Positions 7,233-14,487 of a DNA stretch of 20,482 nucleotides are shown here, one piece after another. This DNA is from Nitrospina sp. (GTDB lineage: Bacteria; Nitrospinota; Nitrospinia; Nitrospinales; Nitrospinaceae): the NCBI GenBank assembly GCA_004357435.1, contig SMVS01000010.1, positions 1 through 20,482 of the forward strand, given 5' to 3'. Position numbers and translations under genes: made by a program. The notes below the pieces were generated by a model, which saw nothing but the letters and a program-made list of their open reading frames with translations, was not told the DNA's origin and searched no databases. The first letter of the stretch is position 1, and the number at the start of each line of letters is the position of its first letter.

Positions 7233-7545
7233 GTTGATCCTGAGCTTGCCGAAGAAGGATGACAAGATAACCCCACCTGGATCGGGGCACCCGATCCTTC
7301 CTCCCCTTGGCAAGGGGAGGATACAGAAGGGGTGGTTTGTCATTCTGAGGAGCAATCAGCGACGAAGAATCTGGGTTTTGATCCCTCTGCTTCAAAGGCC
7401 GCTTTGCATAAGCGCAAAAAAGAAAACCCAGATTCTTCACTTCGTTCAGAATGACAATTCTATAATCTCTGTGTTTCAGAAAACCCCACTTATGCGAAGC
7501 GCCCTTTCTCCATAGGAGGCTTCCTCTTTATGAGGAAGTGGGAGA
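7233..7545. repeat. Composite intergenic repeat block, left of the DUF3565 gene
   Basis: This non-coding stretch is built from inverted repeats. The first is ATCCT-(12)-AGGAT around gagcttgccgaag (7237-7260). Next is an 11-bp-arm palindrome, tcctccccttg/caaggggagga (7299-7321). A large imperfect inverted repeat follows (7337-7456): its outer arms read ttgtcattctga and its inner arms gaagaatctgggtttt on one side, with their complements on the other. Last is a 7-bp hairpin, cttcctc/gaggaag (7520-7538). The loop of the large repeat (gctttgcataag, near 7401-7412) is also repeated inverted at about 7490-7501 with one change. No convincing protein is encoded. The form resembles dispersed, non-autonomous repeats common between genes in some bacterial genomes. 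Confidence 0.75.
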
Positions 7546-7737
7546 TTAGGTTGGCGGGTCGCATTCTTTGCAATCCAGTTCGGAACCTAAAAACCCATCG
7601 CGGCCTTGCGGGGTGACGACCCATTCCCGCACCTGCCAGGGCGGGTTGTGCCGAAAGTGACGGCTGTGCCCGCACGCCAACTCCGCCACCCAATACGATT
7701 CCTCATCCTGATGCCAGCCGGTGACGGTTGTTTTCAT
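7546..7737 (-). CDS. DUF3565 family small putative metal-binding protein
   Basis: The 63-residue product from the ATG at 7737 begins MKTTVTGWHQDEESYWVAEL. It continues with ACGHSRHFRHNPPWQVREWV, then GRDGFLG and ELDCKECDPPT. This order (HxDE, CGHxxHxRHxPPW, GR, CxxC) is the pattern I associate with DUF3565. The Cys/His pairs suggest a bound metal such as zinc; the function is not known. An in-frame ATG at 7746 would add three residues, and neither start has a strong ribosome-binding site. The gene stands alone, with repeat blocks on both sides and neighbours that are unrelated in function. Confidence 0.75.
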   Translation of the reverse strand: MKTTVTGWHQDEESYWVAELACGHSRHFRHNPPWQVREWVVTPQGRDGFLGSELDCKECDPPT

Positions 7738-7776
7738 GACGATCATGGTACAGGACGATGTACCCCGGATAAACAC

Positions 7777-7931
7777 CGATCAGCCCCCTCCAACTAAACA
7801 GGGGGAAGGGAGAAAACCCAGGTTCTTCGCTCCATTTCATTCCGCCCAGAATGACAGGCATATCCCCCCATCCCCCTTCTTAGAAGTGGGAGCTTTCGGC
7901 AGGCCACCCTTCGACAAGCTCAGGGTGACAG
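7777..7931. repeat. Composite intergenic repeat block, right of the DUF3565 gene
   Basis: This block shares parts with the one at 7233-7545. Positions 7811-7857 (aaaacccaggttcttc, then cagaatgaca) are a diverged copy of the right arm at 7420-7455. The motif acccttcgacaagctcagggt (7906-7926) corresponds, in the opposite orientation, to the element at 7237-7260. A ccccct/aggggg inverted repeat lies at 7784-7805. There are no convincing reading frames. It lies between the DUF3565 gene and the yebC promoter region. Confidence 0.65.
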
Positions 7932-7958
7932 CTTAAAATTCAACAACATGAGTTAGGA

Positions 7959-7987
7959 TTGCCCGTGTTTGGAAATTGTGCTAGGGT
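7959..7987 (+). promoter_or_regulatory. Candidate promoter for yebC
   Basis: TTGCCC (7959-7964) and TAGGGT (7982-7987) are separated by exactly 17 bases and would place the transcript start about 25 bases before the yebC ATG. The matches to TTGACA and TATAAT are 4/6 and 3/6, so the support is modest. Confidence 0.3.
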
Positions 7988-8018
7988 ACGGGCAGGAATG
8001 TTTTTTCAAGGAGAGGGT

Positions 8019-8774
8019 ATGTCGGGTCATTCCAAGTGGTCGACCATCAAGCACAAAAAAGGCGCGCTGGACGCCAAGCGCGGCAAAATTTTCACCAAGT
8101 TGATCAAGGAAATTACGGTGGCGGCCCGGCTCGGCGGCGGCGACATCGACGCCAACCCGCGCCTGCGCGCTTCGGTAGCCACCGCTAAAACGCAGAACAT
8201 GCCGGCGGACAACATCGCCCGCGCCATTAAAAAAGGCACGGGCGAGCTGGAAGGCGTCCATTACGAGGAAATGACCTACGAAGGGTACGGCCCCGGCGGC
8301 GCGGCGATTCTGATTGAAGTGATGACCGACAACAAAAACCGCACGGTGGGCGAGGTCCGCACCATCCTGGGAAAAAACGGCGGCAACATGGGTGAAAACG
8401 GATGCGTCGCCTGGATGTTTGAAAAGAAGGGCCTCATCCTGGTCAACGCTGACGCCATGGGCGAGGACGAAATGCTGGAACTGGTGTTGGAAGCGGGCGG
8501 CGATGACATGCAGGACATCGGCGATCAGTATGAAATCATCACCGCCATCGAAAATTTTGAAGCCGTGCAAAAGGCTCTCGCAGAAAAAAACGTTGCGGTT
8601 ACGTTTTCCGAGTTGACCGCCATTCCCCAGAACACCGTTCCCATGGATGAAAAAAACGGCCGGTCGATTTTGCGCCTGATCGACCTGCTGGAAGACCACG
8701 ACGACGTGCAGAAAGCTTATTCCAATTTCGACATCTCTGACGAAGTGATGGCCGCTCTCGAACAAGATTCCTAA
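8019..8774 (+). CDS. yebC: YebC/PmpR family protein (TACO1-like)
   Basis: The start is the ATG at 8019, which has AAGGAG five bases upstream and begins with the family's invariant MSGHSKWSTIKHKKG; an earlier in-frame ATG at 7959 would add 20 residues with no family match. At 251 residues the length is normal. Other hallmarks are KLIKEITVAARLGGGDIDANPRLR, MPADNIARAIKKGTG and YEGYGPGG. Family members have been described both as DNA-binding regulators (including of ruvC) and as factors that relieve ribosome stalling, as for mitochondrial TACO1. It lies upstream of ruvC-ruvA-ruvB, a conserved arrangement, although a palindrome-rich 205-bp gap separates it from ruvC here. Confidence 0.96.
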   Translation: MSGHSKWSTIKHKKGALDAKRGKIFTKLIKEITVAARLGGGDIDANPRLRASVATAKTQNMPADNIARAIKKGTGELEGVHYEEMTYEGYGPGGAAILIEVMTDNKNRTVGEVRTILGKNGGNMGENGCVAWMFEKKGLILVNADAMGEDEMLELVLEAGGDDMQDIGDQYEIITAIENFEAVQKALAEKNVAVTFSELTAIPQNTVPMDEKNGRSILRLIDLLEDHDDVQKAYSNFDISDEVMAALEQDS

Positions 8775-8944
8775 CCAGCCTGCGGCTGGGTGCAACTGGG
8801 CAAGGCCCGGAGCGCGGAGTGCCTCCGCAGGTAAATTGTCAAAACTGTGACTTGCGTCCAACCATTTTTGAGTATCAATTCAAGGTTCAGCATTCTGCCC
8901 CCAGCCGCAGGCTGGTCAACCCCTTAGGTCCAGCGGCACGCTGG
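8775..8944. repeat. Cluster of four short palindromes with a TGC/GCA loop between yebC and ruvC
   Basis: Four 15-base palindromes, each with 6-bp perfect arms and a 3-base centre, lie in this spacer. They are ccagcc-TGC-ggctgg (8775-8789), directly after the yebC stop; gcggag-TGC-ctccgc (8814-8828); ccagcc-GCA-ggctgg (8901-8915); and ccagcg-GCA-cgctgg (8930-8944). The first and third are exact reverse complements. The stems differ but keep perfect pairing, and the loop is always TGC on one strand. None has a T-tract, so they are not simple intrinsic terminators. Related copies are at 11205-11219 and 18457-18471. Confidence 0.75.
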
Positions 8945-8979
8945 CCGGTCCTTCAACCCTTTCCTTTTAAGCCAACCTT

Positions 8980-9483
8980 ATGCGAGTCATGGGAATCGAT
9001 CCTGGCAGTCTCTGCACTGGTTACGGCGTCGTCGACGCGGTGAAGGGCAACCTGCAGGCGGTGCATTGGGGAAGCATCCGCCCGCCCGCCAGAAAACCGT
9101 TTCCGGATCGTCTGAAATACATTTATGATGGACTGACCGAGGTGCTCCGCGAATATGCGCCGGACACGGTAGCCATCGAGGATATATTTTTCGCCGTCAA
9201 CGCCAAATCGACCATCAAGCTGGGGCAGGCGCGGGGCGTGGCCATTCTGGCGGTGATGAATGCCGGGAAATCGTTGGCGGAATATTCTCCGTTGGAAGTC
9301 AAACAATCGACGGTGGGTTACGGACGCGCCGACAAACGCCAGGTGCAGGACATGGTCACGGCTCTGCTCAAGCTCAAGCAAAAGCCGGAACCTTTGGATG
9401 TTTCCGACGCCTTGGCGGTGGCCATCTGCCACGCGCATTCGCACAAAATGACGGAACGCCTGAGCGAGGCTTTTAAAAGGTGA
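8980..9483 (+). CDS. ruvC: Crossover junction endodeoxyribonuclease RuvC
   Basis: RuvC resolves Holliday junctions by symmetric cuts in the RuvABC complex. The 167-residue protein begins MRVMGIDPGSLCTGYG, with catalytic D7. E67 lies in VAIEDIFF, and D140 and D143 in LDVSDALAVAICH, completing the four acidic residues of the RNase H-like active site. The conserved NAKSTIKLGQARG is also present. The ATG at 8980 matches the family start exactly, although the upstream ribosome-binding site is weak. It is followed after four bases by ruvA, which suggests translational coupling. Confidence 0.97.
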   Translation: MRVMGIDPGSLCTGYGVVDAVKGNLQAVHWGSIRPPARKPFPDRLKYIYDGLTEVLREYAPDTVAIEDIFFAVNAKSTIKLGQARGVAILAVMNAGKSLAEYSPLEVKQSTVGYGRADKRQVQDMVTALLKLKQKPEPLDVSDALAVAICHAHSHKMTERLSEAFKR

Positions 9484-9487
9484 CTGC

Positions 9488-10069
9488 ATGATCGCTCATC
9501 TCAAAGGCACTTTGCTCAAGAAAATGCCCGCGAGCGCTATACTCGATGTGAATGGCGTCGGCTACCAGGTTTTCATTCCTTTGACCACGTATTACGAGTT
9601 GCCGGAGCTGGGCGACGCGCTGTCCTTTTTCATTCACACGCATGTGCGGGAGGACGCGCTCAAGCTTTACGGTTTTCTGAGCGAAGACGATAAAAACATT
9701 TTTGAAACGCTCATCGGCGTCAATAAAGTGGGACCGAAACTGGCCCTGACAATATTATCGGGTCTGTCGGCGCAGGGTTTGGCCCAGGCGGTGAGCGCGC
9801 AGGATGTGGCCCGGCTCAATGCCATTCCGGGGGTTGGCAGTAAAACTGCGGAACGCCTGGTGCTGGAGTTGAAGGACAAGCTCGCGCCTCTCGCGCCTTC
9901 CCCGGGGACTCCGGCCGCTTCCAACGGGGTGATGAGCGATGCCCTGTCCGCGTTGATCAACCTTGGGTACAAGCGGCCGGCGGCGGAACAAGCCCTAAAA
10001 ACCGTGTGGCAGAACGGACCCGCTTCTTTGGAAAATCTGATCAAGGAAAGTTTGAACATTCTTTCCTGA
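9488..10069 (+). CDS. ruvA: Holliday junction DNA helicase subunit RuvA
   Basis: RuvA binds the four-way junction as a tetramer and loads the RuvB motors. The 193-residue protein has the N-terminal OB-fold (MIAHLKGTLL to about 62), two helix-hairpin-helix motifs (LIGVNKVGPKLAL, 75-87, and LNAIPGVGSKTAERL, 110-124), a variable linker (about 133-148) and the C-terminal domain III that contacts RuvB (DALSALINLGYKRPAAEQAL). The AAAGGTGA ribosome-binding region overlaps the ruvC stop codon. ruvB follows 16 bases later. Confidence 0.97.
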   Translation: MIAHLKGTLLKKMPASAILDVNGVGYQVFIPLTTYYELPELGDALSFFIHTHVREDALKLYGFLSEDDKNIFETLIGVNKVGPKLALTILSGLSAQGLAQAVSAQDVARLNAIPGVGSKTAERLVLELKDKLAPLAPSPGTPAASNGVMSDALSALINLGYKRPAAEQALKTVWQNGPASLENLIKESLNILS

Positions 10070-10085
10070 AACCCGCAAGGAACCT

Positions 10086-11114
10086 ATGACCGACGACAAC
10101 CACGAATTGGTTTACAAAGTGGAAAGCCCGGACACTCAATTTGAATTCAGCCTGCGCCCCGCCACGTTCATTGAATATGTGGGGCAGGAGAAAATCAAAA
10201 AGAACCTGGAGGTGTTCATCTCCGCCGCGCGCATGCGCAAGGAATCGCTCGACCACGTTTTATTTTACGGTCCACCCGGTCTCGGCAAGACCACACTGGC
10301 GCACCTCATCGCGCGGGAGATGTCGGCCAACCTGAAAAGCACGTCCGGTCCGGTGATCGAAAAGCCTGGCGATCTGGCCGCCCTGCTCACCAATCTGGAA
10401 CCGGGCGACATCCTGTTCATCGATGAAATTCACCGGCTGCCCAAGGTCGTCGAGGAAATCCTGTATCCGGCGATGGAGGACTACCAGCTGGACATCATGA
10501 TCGGCCAGGGGCCGAGCGCGCGTTCCGTGAAACTAGATTTGCCGCCCTTCACCTTGATCGGCGCCACCACGCGGGCGGGTCTTTTGACATCGCCTCTGCG
10601 CGACCGGTTTGGAGTGGTGCATCGGTTAGACCATTACAGCTCGGAAGAACTGGCATTGATTCTCCAGCGATCCGCCAAAATTTTAAAGATTGAAATGGAC
10701 GCGGACGGCTGTGCCGAAATCGCCCAGCGGTCACGCGGCACTCCGCGTATCGCCAACCGATTGCTGAGGCGGGTGCGCGACTTCGCCCAGGTGAAAGGCC
10801 AGGGGGTGATCTCGAAGATTGTCGCCGATCAGGCCATGGAAATGATGGAAGTCGACCACAAGGGCCTGGACAAGATGGACCACTATCTGCTGAAGACGCT
10901 CATTGAAAAATTCAACGGCGGCCCGGTGGGAGTGGAAACACTGGCGGCATCCATCAACGAAGAAAAGGACACCATTGAAGACGTGTACGAACCCTACCTC
11001 ATGCAAAGCGGCTTCATTCACCGCACGCCGCGCGGTCGGGTGGCCACCGCCCTGGCCTTTGAGCATTTCGGTCTGACCCGCCCGCCGGAAGAATCCCAGC
11101 CTTCGTTATTTTGA
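10086..11114 (+). CDS. ruvB: Holliday junction branch migration ATPase RuvB
   Basis: RuvB is the AAA+ hexameric motor that drives branch migration of RuvA-bound junctions. The 342-residue protein shows Walker A GPPGLGKT (62-69), Walker B LFIDEIHR (110-117) and the sensor/arginine-finger region TTRAGLLTSPLRDRFG (161-176). The C-terminal winged-helix domain includes GVETLAASINEEKDTIEDVYEPYL. The ATG at 10086 has AAGGA a few bases upstream. It is the last gene of ruvCAB and converges with the PHP gene, leaving a 59-base gap. Length and motifs are normal. Confidence 0.97.
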   Translation: MTDDNHELVYKVESPDTQFEFSLRPATFIEYVGQEKIKKNLEVFISAARMRKESLDHVLFYGPPGLGKTTLAHLIAREMSANLKSTSGPVIEKPGDLAALLTNLEPGDILFIDEIHRLPKVVEEILYPAMEDYQLDIMIGQGPSARSVKLDLPPFTLIGATTRAGLLTSPLRDRFGVVHRLDHYSSEELALILQRSAKILKIEMDADGCAEIAQRSRGTPRIANRLLRRVRDFAQVKGQGVISKIVADQAMEMMEVDHKGLDKMDHYLLKTLIEKFNGGPVGVETLAASINEEKDTIEDVYEPYLMQSGFIHRTPRGRVATALAFEHFGLTRPPEESQPSLF

Positions 11115-11120
11115 TTTGGA

Positions 11121-11153
11121 GTCCCTTGCCAAGGAAGTAGATGGCTAACCTTT
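11121..11153. repeat. Diverged copy of a CCCTTG(G/C)CAAGG-type intergenic element
   Basis: The sequence cccttgccaagg then agtagatggctaaccttt lies between convergent ruvB and the PHP gene. It aligns, with a few changes and one indel, with 18473-18503 (cccttggcagggg then aggcagatggctatcttt), and its palindromic head with 7299-7321. It is a small dispersed element; its function is unknown. Confidence 0.45.
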
Positions 11154-11173
11154 AGCGGTATGCCCAACTGGGA

Positions 11174-12097
11174 TTATACGCATGAAGAGTTTGACCTTTC
11201 GCCTCCAGCCGCAGGCTGGGCCCAGACTTCCTGGAAGCGTTGCAGGAATGAGTCGTCCATGGCAGTGGTGCCCAGCAATTGCGGCTGTTGGTAGGTGGTG
11301 AACCCGTGAAAATCGCGGCTCCCGGTGGCGATGAGCCCGTAGCGTTCTGTCAAAGACTTGTAAAACTCCACCTTGCCGATTCTTTCATGGTAGGGATAAA
11401 CGCATTCCAGTCCTAGCAGGCCCATGGCCATCAACTCCTCCACTTTCTCCGGGACATCTTCATAACTTCTGCCTTTATCGGGATTGCACAGGGAGTAGGT
11501 CCGCTCCCCCGGATGCGCCACCACCGGAACGCCGCGGCTTTGACGCACCATTTCCAAGGCCTCCTCCACTTTCAAATTATCTTTTTCCACATTGTATTGA
11601 ACCAGATATTTATCAAACGCTTCATTGGTGGAGGGCACGATCCCGAGGCGTACCATTTCGCGGGCCAAGTGCGGCCTTGCCAAAACCCCTTCCGCGGCCC
11701 GCAGGACATTGTCGAACAGGATCGTCCCCTGGAACCGCTCCGGCACAACCTCATTGATACGCGCGATCAATTCATGCATCCGGTCTTCACGAGCCTGCTT
11801 CATGGCTTCCACCCGGCGGATCAATTTCGGTTGAATGGCATCCATAGATTTGAAATAGGACAACAGGTGCAGATTGAAGTTGCGGTAGCTGACGGTGATC
11901 TCAATGCCGGGGAACGCCACAATATCTTCCTTCCCGGCGGCCTCTATAAACTCTGGAATACCGGAAAAGGTATCGTGATCGGTCAAAGCCAGAATGCCCA
12001 CCCCGTTGCGCCGGGCGATTTGAACCAGGCCTTCCGGGCTGAACTCTCCGTCGGAGTGAGTCGAGTGCATGTGAATTTCAGATCTTTTCGAATCCAT
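11174..12097 (-). CDS. PHP-family phosphoesterase (TrpH/RNase AM type)
   Basis: PHP proteins are metal-dependent phosphoesterases. This 307-residue member has the full ligand set: HMHSTHSDGE (H9, H11, D16), TDHD (D40-D42), E66 in PGIEI, H143 in ARPHLA, H195 in VAHPGE and SRDFHG (D262, H264). The segment ARPHLAREMVRLGIVPSTNEAFDKYL, split here as residues 140-151 and 152-165, is typical of the TrpH/YciV subgroup. Characterised members act on 3',5'-nucleoside bisphosphates and trim RNA 5' ends; that activity is inferred here. The ATG at 12097 is preceded by GGGAAAT. The last 15 or so codons (AQPAAGGERSNSSCV) run through the 15-base palindrome at 11205-11219, so the C-terminal tail may come from a repeat rather than the ancestral gene. 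Confidence 0.9.
   Translation of the reverse strand: MDSKRSEIHMHSTHSDGEFSPEGLVQIARRNGVGILALTDHDTFSGIPEFIEAAGKEDIVAFPGIEITVSYRNFNLHLLSYFKSMDAIQPKLIRRVEAMKQAREDRMHELIARINEVVPERFQGTILFDNVLRAAEGVLARPHLAREMVRLGIVPSTNEAFDKYLVQYNVEKDNLKVEEALEMVRQSRGVPVVAHPGERTYSLCNPDKGRSYEDVPEKVEELMAMGLLGLECVYPYHERIGKVEFYKSLTERYGLIATGSRDFHGFTTYQQPQLLGTTAMDDSFLQRFQEVWAQPAAGGERSNSSCV
11205..11219. repeat. TGC-loop palindrome inside the 3' end of the PHP gene
   Basis: The sequence ccagccgcaggctgg is identical to 8901-8915 and the exact reverse complement of 8775-8789. In the direction of the PHP gene it reads CCAGCC-TGC-GGCTGG, the same orientation relative to its upstream gene as the copies after yebC and after the gene ending at 18454. 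It encodes part of the AQPAAG segment near the C-terminus. Confidence 0.7.
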
Positions 12098-12220
12098 TAT
12101 AAATTTCCCAAATGCGACTGGAGGAATAAAACTTTCTTATTTTGCAATGAAGCACCTGCTTCGCGGACCTTAGCGTGACCTTCAGCAAAATACAGTCTCA
12201 TTGGATGTTACAGCAAGCAG
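12098..12220. other. Intergenic gap between the YyaL-like and PHP genes
   Basis: No gene is visible. There is a 6-bp-arm palindrome, gaagca/tgcttc (12149-12162), with a two-base centre and no T-tract on the relevant strand. No promoter stands out for the PHP gene. Confidence 0.35.
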
Positions 12221-14434
12221 TTAATTTAAAATATAGCGTTTGTTATCGTCCACCAGTTTCCGCACTTTGGCCAACTCTCCCGTTGGGAATTTACAGATAT
12301 TATTCTCACAGACATAAACGGTCGTTTTCCCTGCCGCCGTGACTTTGTCTGCCAAAATAGGCAGGCTGGTTTTCGCATCTCCCGGGGAGTAGGCCAGGGT
12401 TTTGTTGGGAATAAACCGGGCATGCAACATTTTTAAGATGGCATTTTCCCTCGGAGATTTTTCCGGCCCAATGACAGCGATTTCCTTGGAACGGTCCAGA
12501 TAGAAATCCAATGCAATCAGCATTTGCGAAAAAGCGTTGGGAGCCAGACCCATCAAATCTCCCGATGCAACCAGTATTTTTTTAGCCCGGTCCAGATAGG
12601 CCTGCTCAAAAGTAAAGTTGTAAAGTCTGAGAAGATTCAAAGCGGAGACGGCATTGCTGTTGGGCCTGGCGTTGTCGTTAAATTCTTTATTGCGTGCCGG
12701 CAGGAAGTTACCGTTTTTTTCAGAAAAGAAAAAACCGCCGCCAGCGATATCTGCAAACAACTCGTTCTGGTTTTTTTGAAGTTTGCGTGCCCAATGGATC
12801 CACCTTTCGTCAAAATCAGCTTCATAGAGGGAGATCAACCCTTGAATGAGATAAGCGTAGTCGTCGAGAGTCGCCGCATGTTTGGCCTCGCCCGCTCGAA
12901 ACCTTCTGGCCAGTTTTTCATCAGGGTACAGGTTTTTTTTAATGAATCGGGCTGTTTTTTGTGCGGCGACCAAATATTTTTTATCACCCAAAACCTGATA
13001 AGCCTTGGCCATGGAATCCAACATCAATCCATTCCAGGCGGTGATGATTTTATCGTCCTTAAACGGGTGGGGCCGTTTTTCTCGGGCAGACAACAGTTTT
13101 TGGTGAATGGCCTTAACGACAGGACTGGATTTTATCTGCCATGAAAATCCTTTTTGCAGGTGGAGGATATTGGCCGGTTGGCTCAGCGCACCAAAATTCC
13201 CTTCTGGGGAAACTCCATAAATTTCCTTGATTCGGCGGTATTCTTCTGGGGTGAGAATCTGCTTCACCTCGGCGTCGGTCCAGACATAGAAAACTCCTTC
13301 CTCACCTTCGCTATCCGCATCCTCCGCGGAATAAAATCCGCCATCAGGCCCCGTCATGTCCCTCAAAACATAATCCAACGTCCCGCGCGCTACCGATTCA
13401 AACATTTTATTTTGCGTGACTTGAAAAGCCTCAAGATAAATCCGCGATAAGGCCACTTGGTCATACAGCATTTTTTCAAAATGAGGGACCAGCCAAATTT
13501 GATCGGTGGAATACCGGTGAAAGCCGCCGCCCAAATGATCGTATATCCCGCCCCGCGCCATGTGTTCCAGGGTCGACTCCACCATGGCCAACGCTTCTTT
13601 ATTCCCTGTCCGGTGCGCGATACGCAGTAAAACCCGCAGTTTTATGGAAGGCGGAAATTTGGGAGACTTTCCAAATCCCCCGTGTCGAGGATCAAAACTT
13701 TTCGCTGATTTAACATAAAAATTCTTAAGAATATTTTCATCCAAGGCGATGGTGCCGGTTGAAATGTTATCGGCCACTTCGATAAAATTCCGGATATTTT
13801 CTCCAATGGAAGCGATTTTCTGGGGCTGGTCTTGCCACGCCGCATGCAGGACTTGCAGGATGTTGATGAGTTGTTCGCGCGGGAAATAGGTTCCGCCAAA
13901 GAACGGGATCAGGTCGGGGGTCATCACCACGGTCATGGGCCAGCCGCCCCCGCCGGTCATGGCCTGAACCACGTTCATATAAAACTGGTCGACATCGGGA
14001 TGCTCCTCCCGGTCCACTTTAATACTGATGTAACCGCTGTTCAATAAATCGGCGACTTGCTGGTTTTCAAACGATTCCCTCTCCAGGACATGGCACCAGT
14101 GACAGGTGGAATAGCCGATACTGAGGAAGATAGGTTTGTGTTCTTTCCTGGCGGCGGCGAAAGCCTCCTCGCCCCAGGCATACCAATGGATAGGATTGTG
14201 GGCATGTTGCAGGAGGTAAGGGCTTTTTTCATGGATCAATCGATTGTAGCTCTTGTAGGATGGAGCAACGGCAACGATTTTATCCACCGCCACACCGGGT
14301 TCTTCCGAGATTAAGGGGTGCCCATAGAACCAAAAAGCGGTGAACGAAAAACCCACCAGCAGGGTCATGAATAAAATCCTGAGCGGAAATTTATCCGTTT
14401 TTCCTGGAGATTTATCGGACCCGGAATTTCTCAT
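12221..14434 (-). CDS. DUF255/YyaL-type thioredoxin-domain protein, membrane-anchored
   Basis: The 737-residue protein belongs to the YyaL/SSP411 (spermatogenesis-associated protein 20) family: an N-terminal thioredoxin-like domain followed by an alpha/alpha-barrel like six-hairpin glycosidases. The family signature NRLIHEKSPYLLQHAHNP (64-81, with adjacent HWYAWGEEAF) and the redox motif CHWC (111-114) are clear. So are DREEHPDVDQFYMN, GGGGWPMTVV and, further on, HFEKMLYDQ and AWNGLMLDSMAKAY. Unlike typical family members, it starts with a basic segment and a hydrophobic helix (about 18-37), so it is probably anchored with its catalytic part in the periplasm. The biochemical role of the family is not settled. 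It is transcribed divergently from the cytochrome/DsbA-like group. By eye the sequence is more AT-rich than ruvCAB. Confidence 0.9.
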   Translation of the reverse strand: MRNSGSDKSPGKTDKFPLRILFMTLLVGFSFTAFWFYGHPLISEEPGVAVDKIVAVAPSYKSYNRLIHEKSPYLLQHAHNPIHWYAWGEEAFAAARKEHKPIFLSIGYSTCHWCHVLERESFENQQVADLLNSGYISIKVDREEHPDVDQFYMNVVQAMTGGGGWPMTVVMTPDLIPFFGGTYFPREQLINILQVLHAAWQDQPQKIASIGENIRNFIEVADNISTGTIALDENILKNFYVKSAKSFDPRHGGFGKSPKFPPSIKLRVLLRIAHRTGNKEALAMVESTLEHMARGGIYDHLGGGFHRYSTDQIWLVPHFEKMLYDQVALSRIYLEAFQVTQNKMFESVARGTLDYVLRDMTGPDGGFYSAEDADSEGEEGVFYVWTDAEVKQILTPEEYRRIKEIYGVSPEGNFGALSQPANILHLQKGFSWQIKSSPVVKAIHQKLLSAREKRPHPFKDDKIITAWNGLMLDSMAKAYQVLGDKKYLVAAQKTARFIKKNLYPDEKLARRFRAGEAKHAATLDDYAYLIQGLISLYEADFDERWIHWARKLQKNQNELFADIAGGGFFFSEKNGNFLPARNKEFNDNARPNSNAVSALNLLRLYNFTFEQAYLDRAKKILVASGDLMGLAPNAFSQMLIALDFYLDRSKEIAVIGPEKSPRENAILKMLHARFIPNKTLAYSPGDAKTSLPILADKVTAAGKTTVYVCENNICKFPTGELAKVRKLVDDNKRYILN

Positions 14435-14451
14435 TGTTTAACAGCCTGCAA

Positions 14452-14482
14452 GCGACATAGAGGAAGGAAACTGGCTTATAAT
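14452..14482 (+). promoter_or_regulatory. Candidate promoter for the tetrahaem lipoprotein gene
   Basis: A perfect TATAAT lies at 14477-14482. Upstream, GCGACA (14452-14457) gives a 4/6 -35 match with a long 19-base spacer. Transcription would start near 14489, giving a leader of about 84 bases before the ATG at 14573. The region is divergent with the YyaL-like gene, whose promoter must also lie here. Confidence 0.4.
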
Positions 14483-14487
14483 AGTAC

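Noticed and set aside
7337..7456. Possible CRISPR repeat unit
   Set aside because: There is only one inverted unit with one diverged partial copy, with no regular spacing and no spacers or cas genes.
7186..7515. Open frames on both strands between the frdB-like and DUF3565 genes
   Set aside because: They consist of translated repeat sequence (the inverted repeats at 7237-7456); the same peptides reappear only because the DNA repeats.
7953..8861. Minus-strand open frame of 302 codons covering yebC
   Set aside because: It is a mirror of the strongly supported yebC gene, is Phe/Val/His-rich with no domain pattern, and runs through the palindrome spacer.
8775..8944. Palindromes as intrinsic terminators of yebC
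   Set aside because: There is no T-tract after any of the four stems, and loop sequence and orientation are more regular than terminators require.
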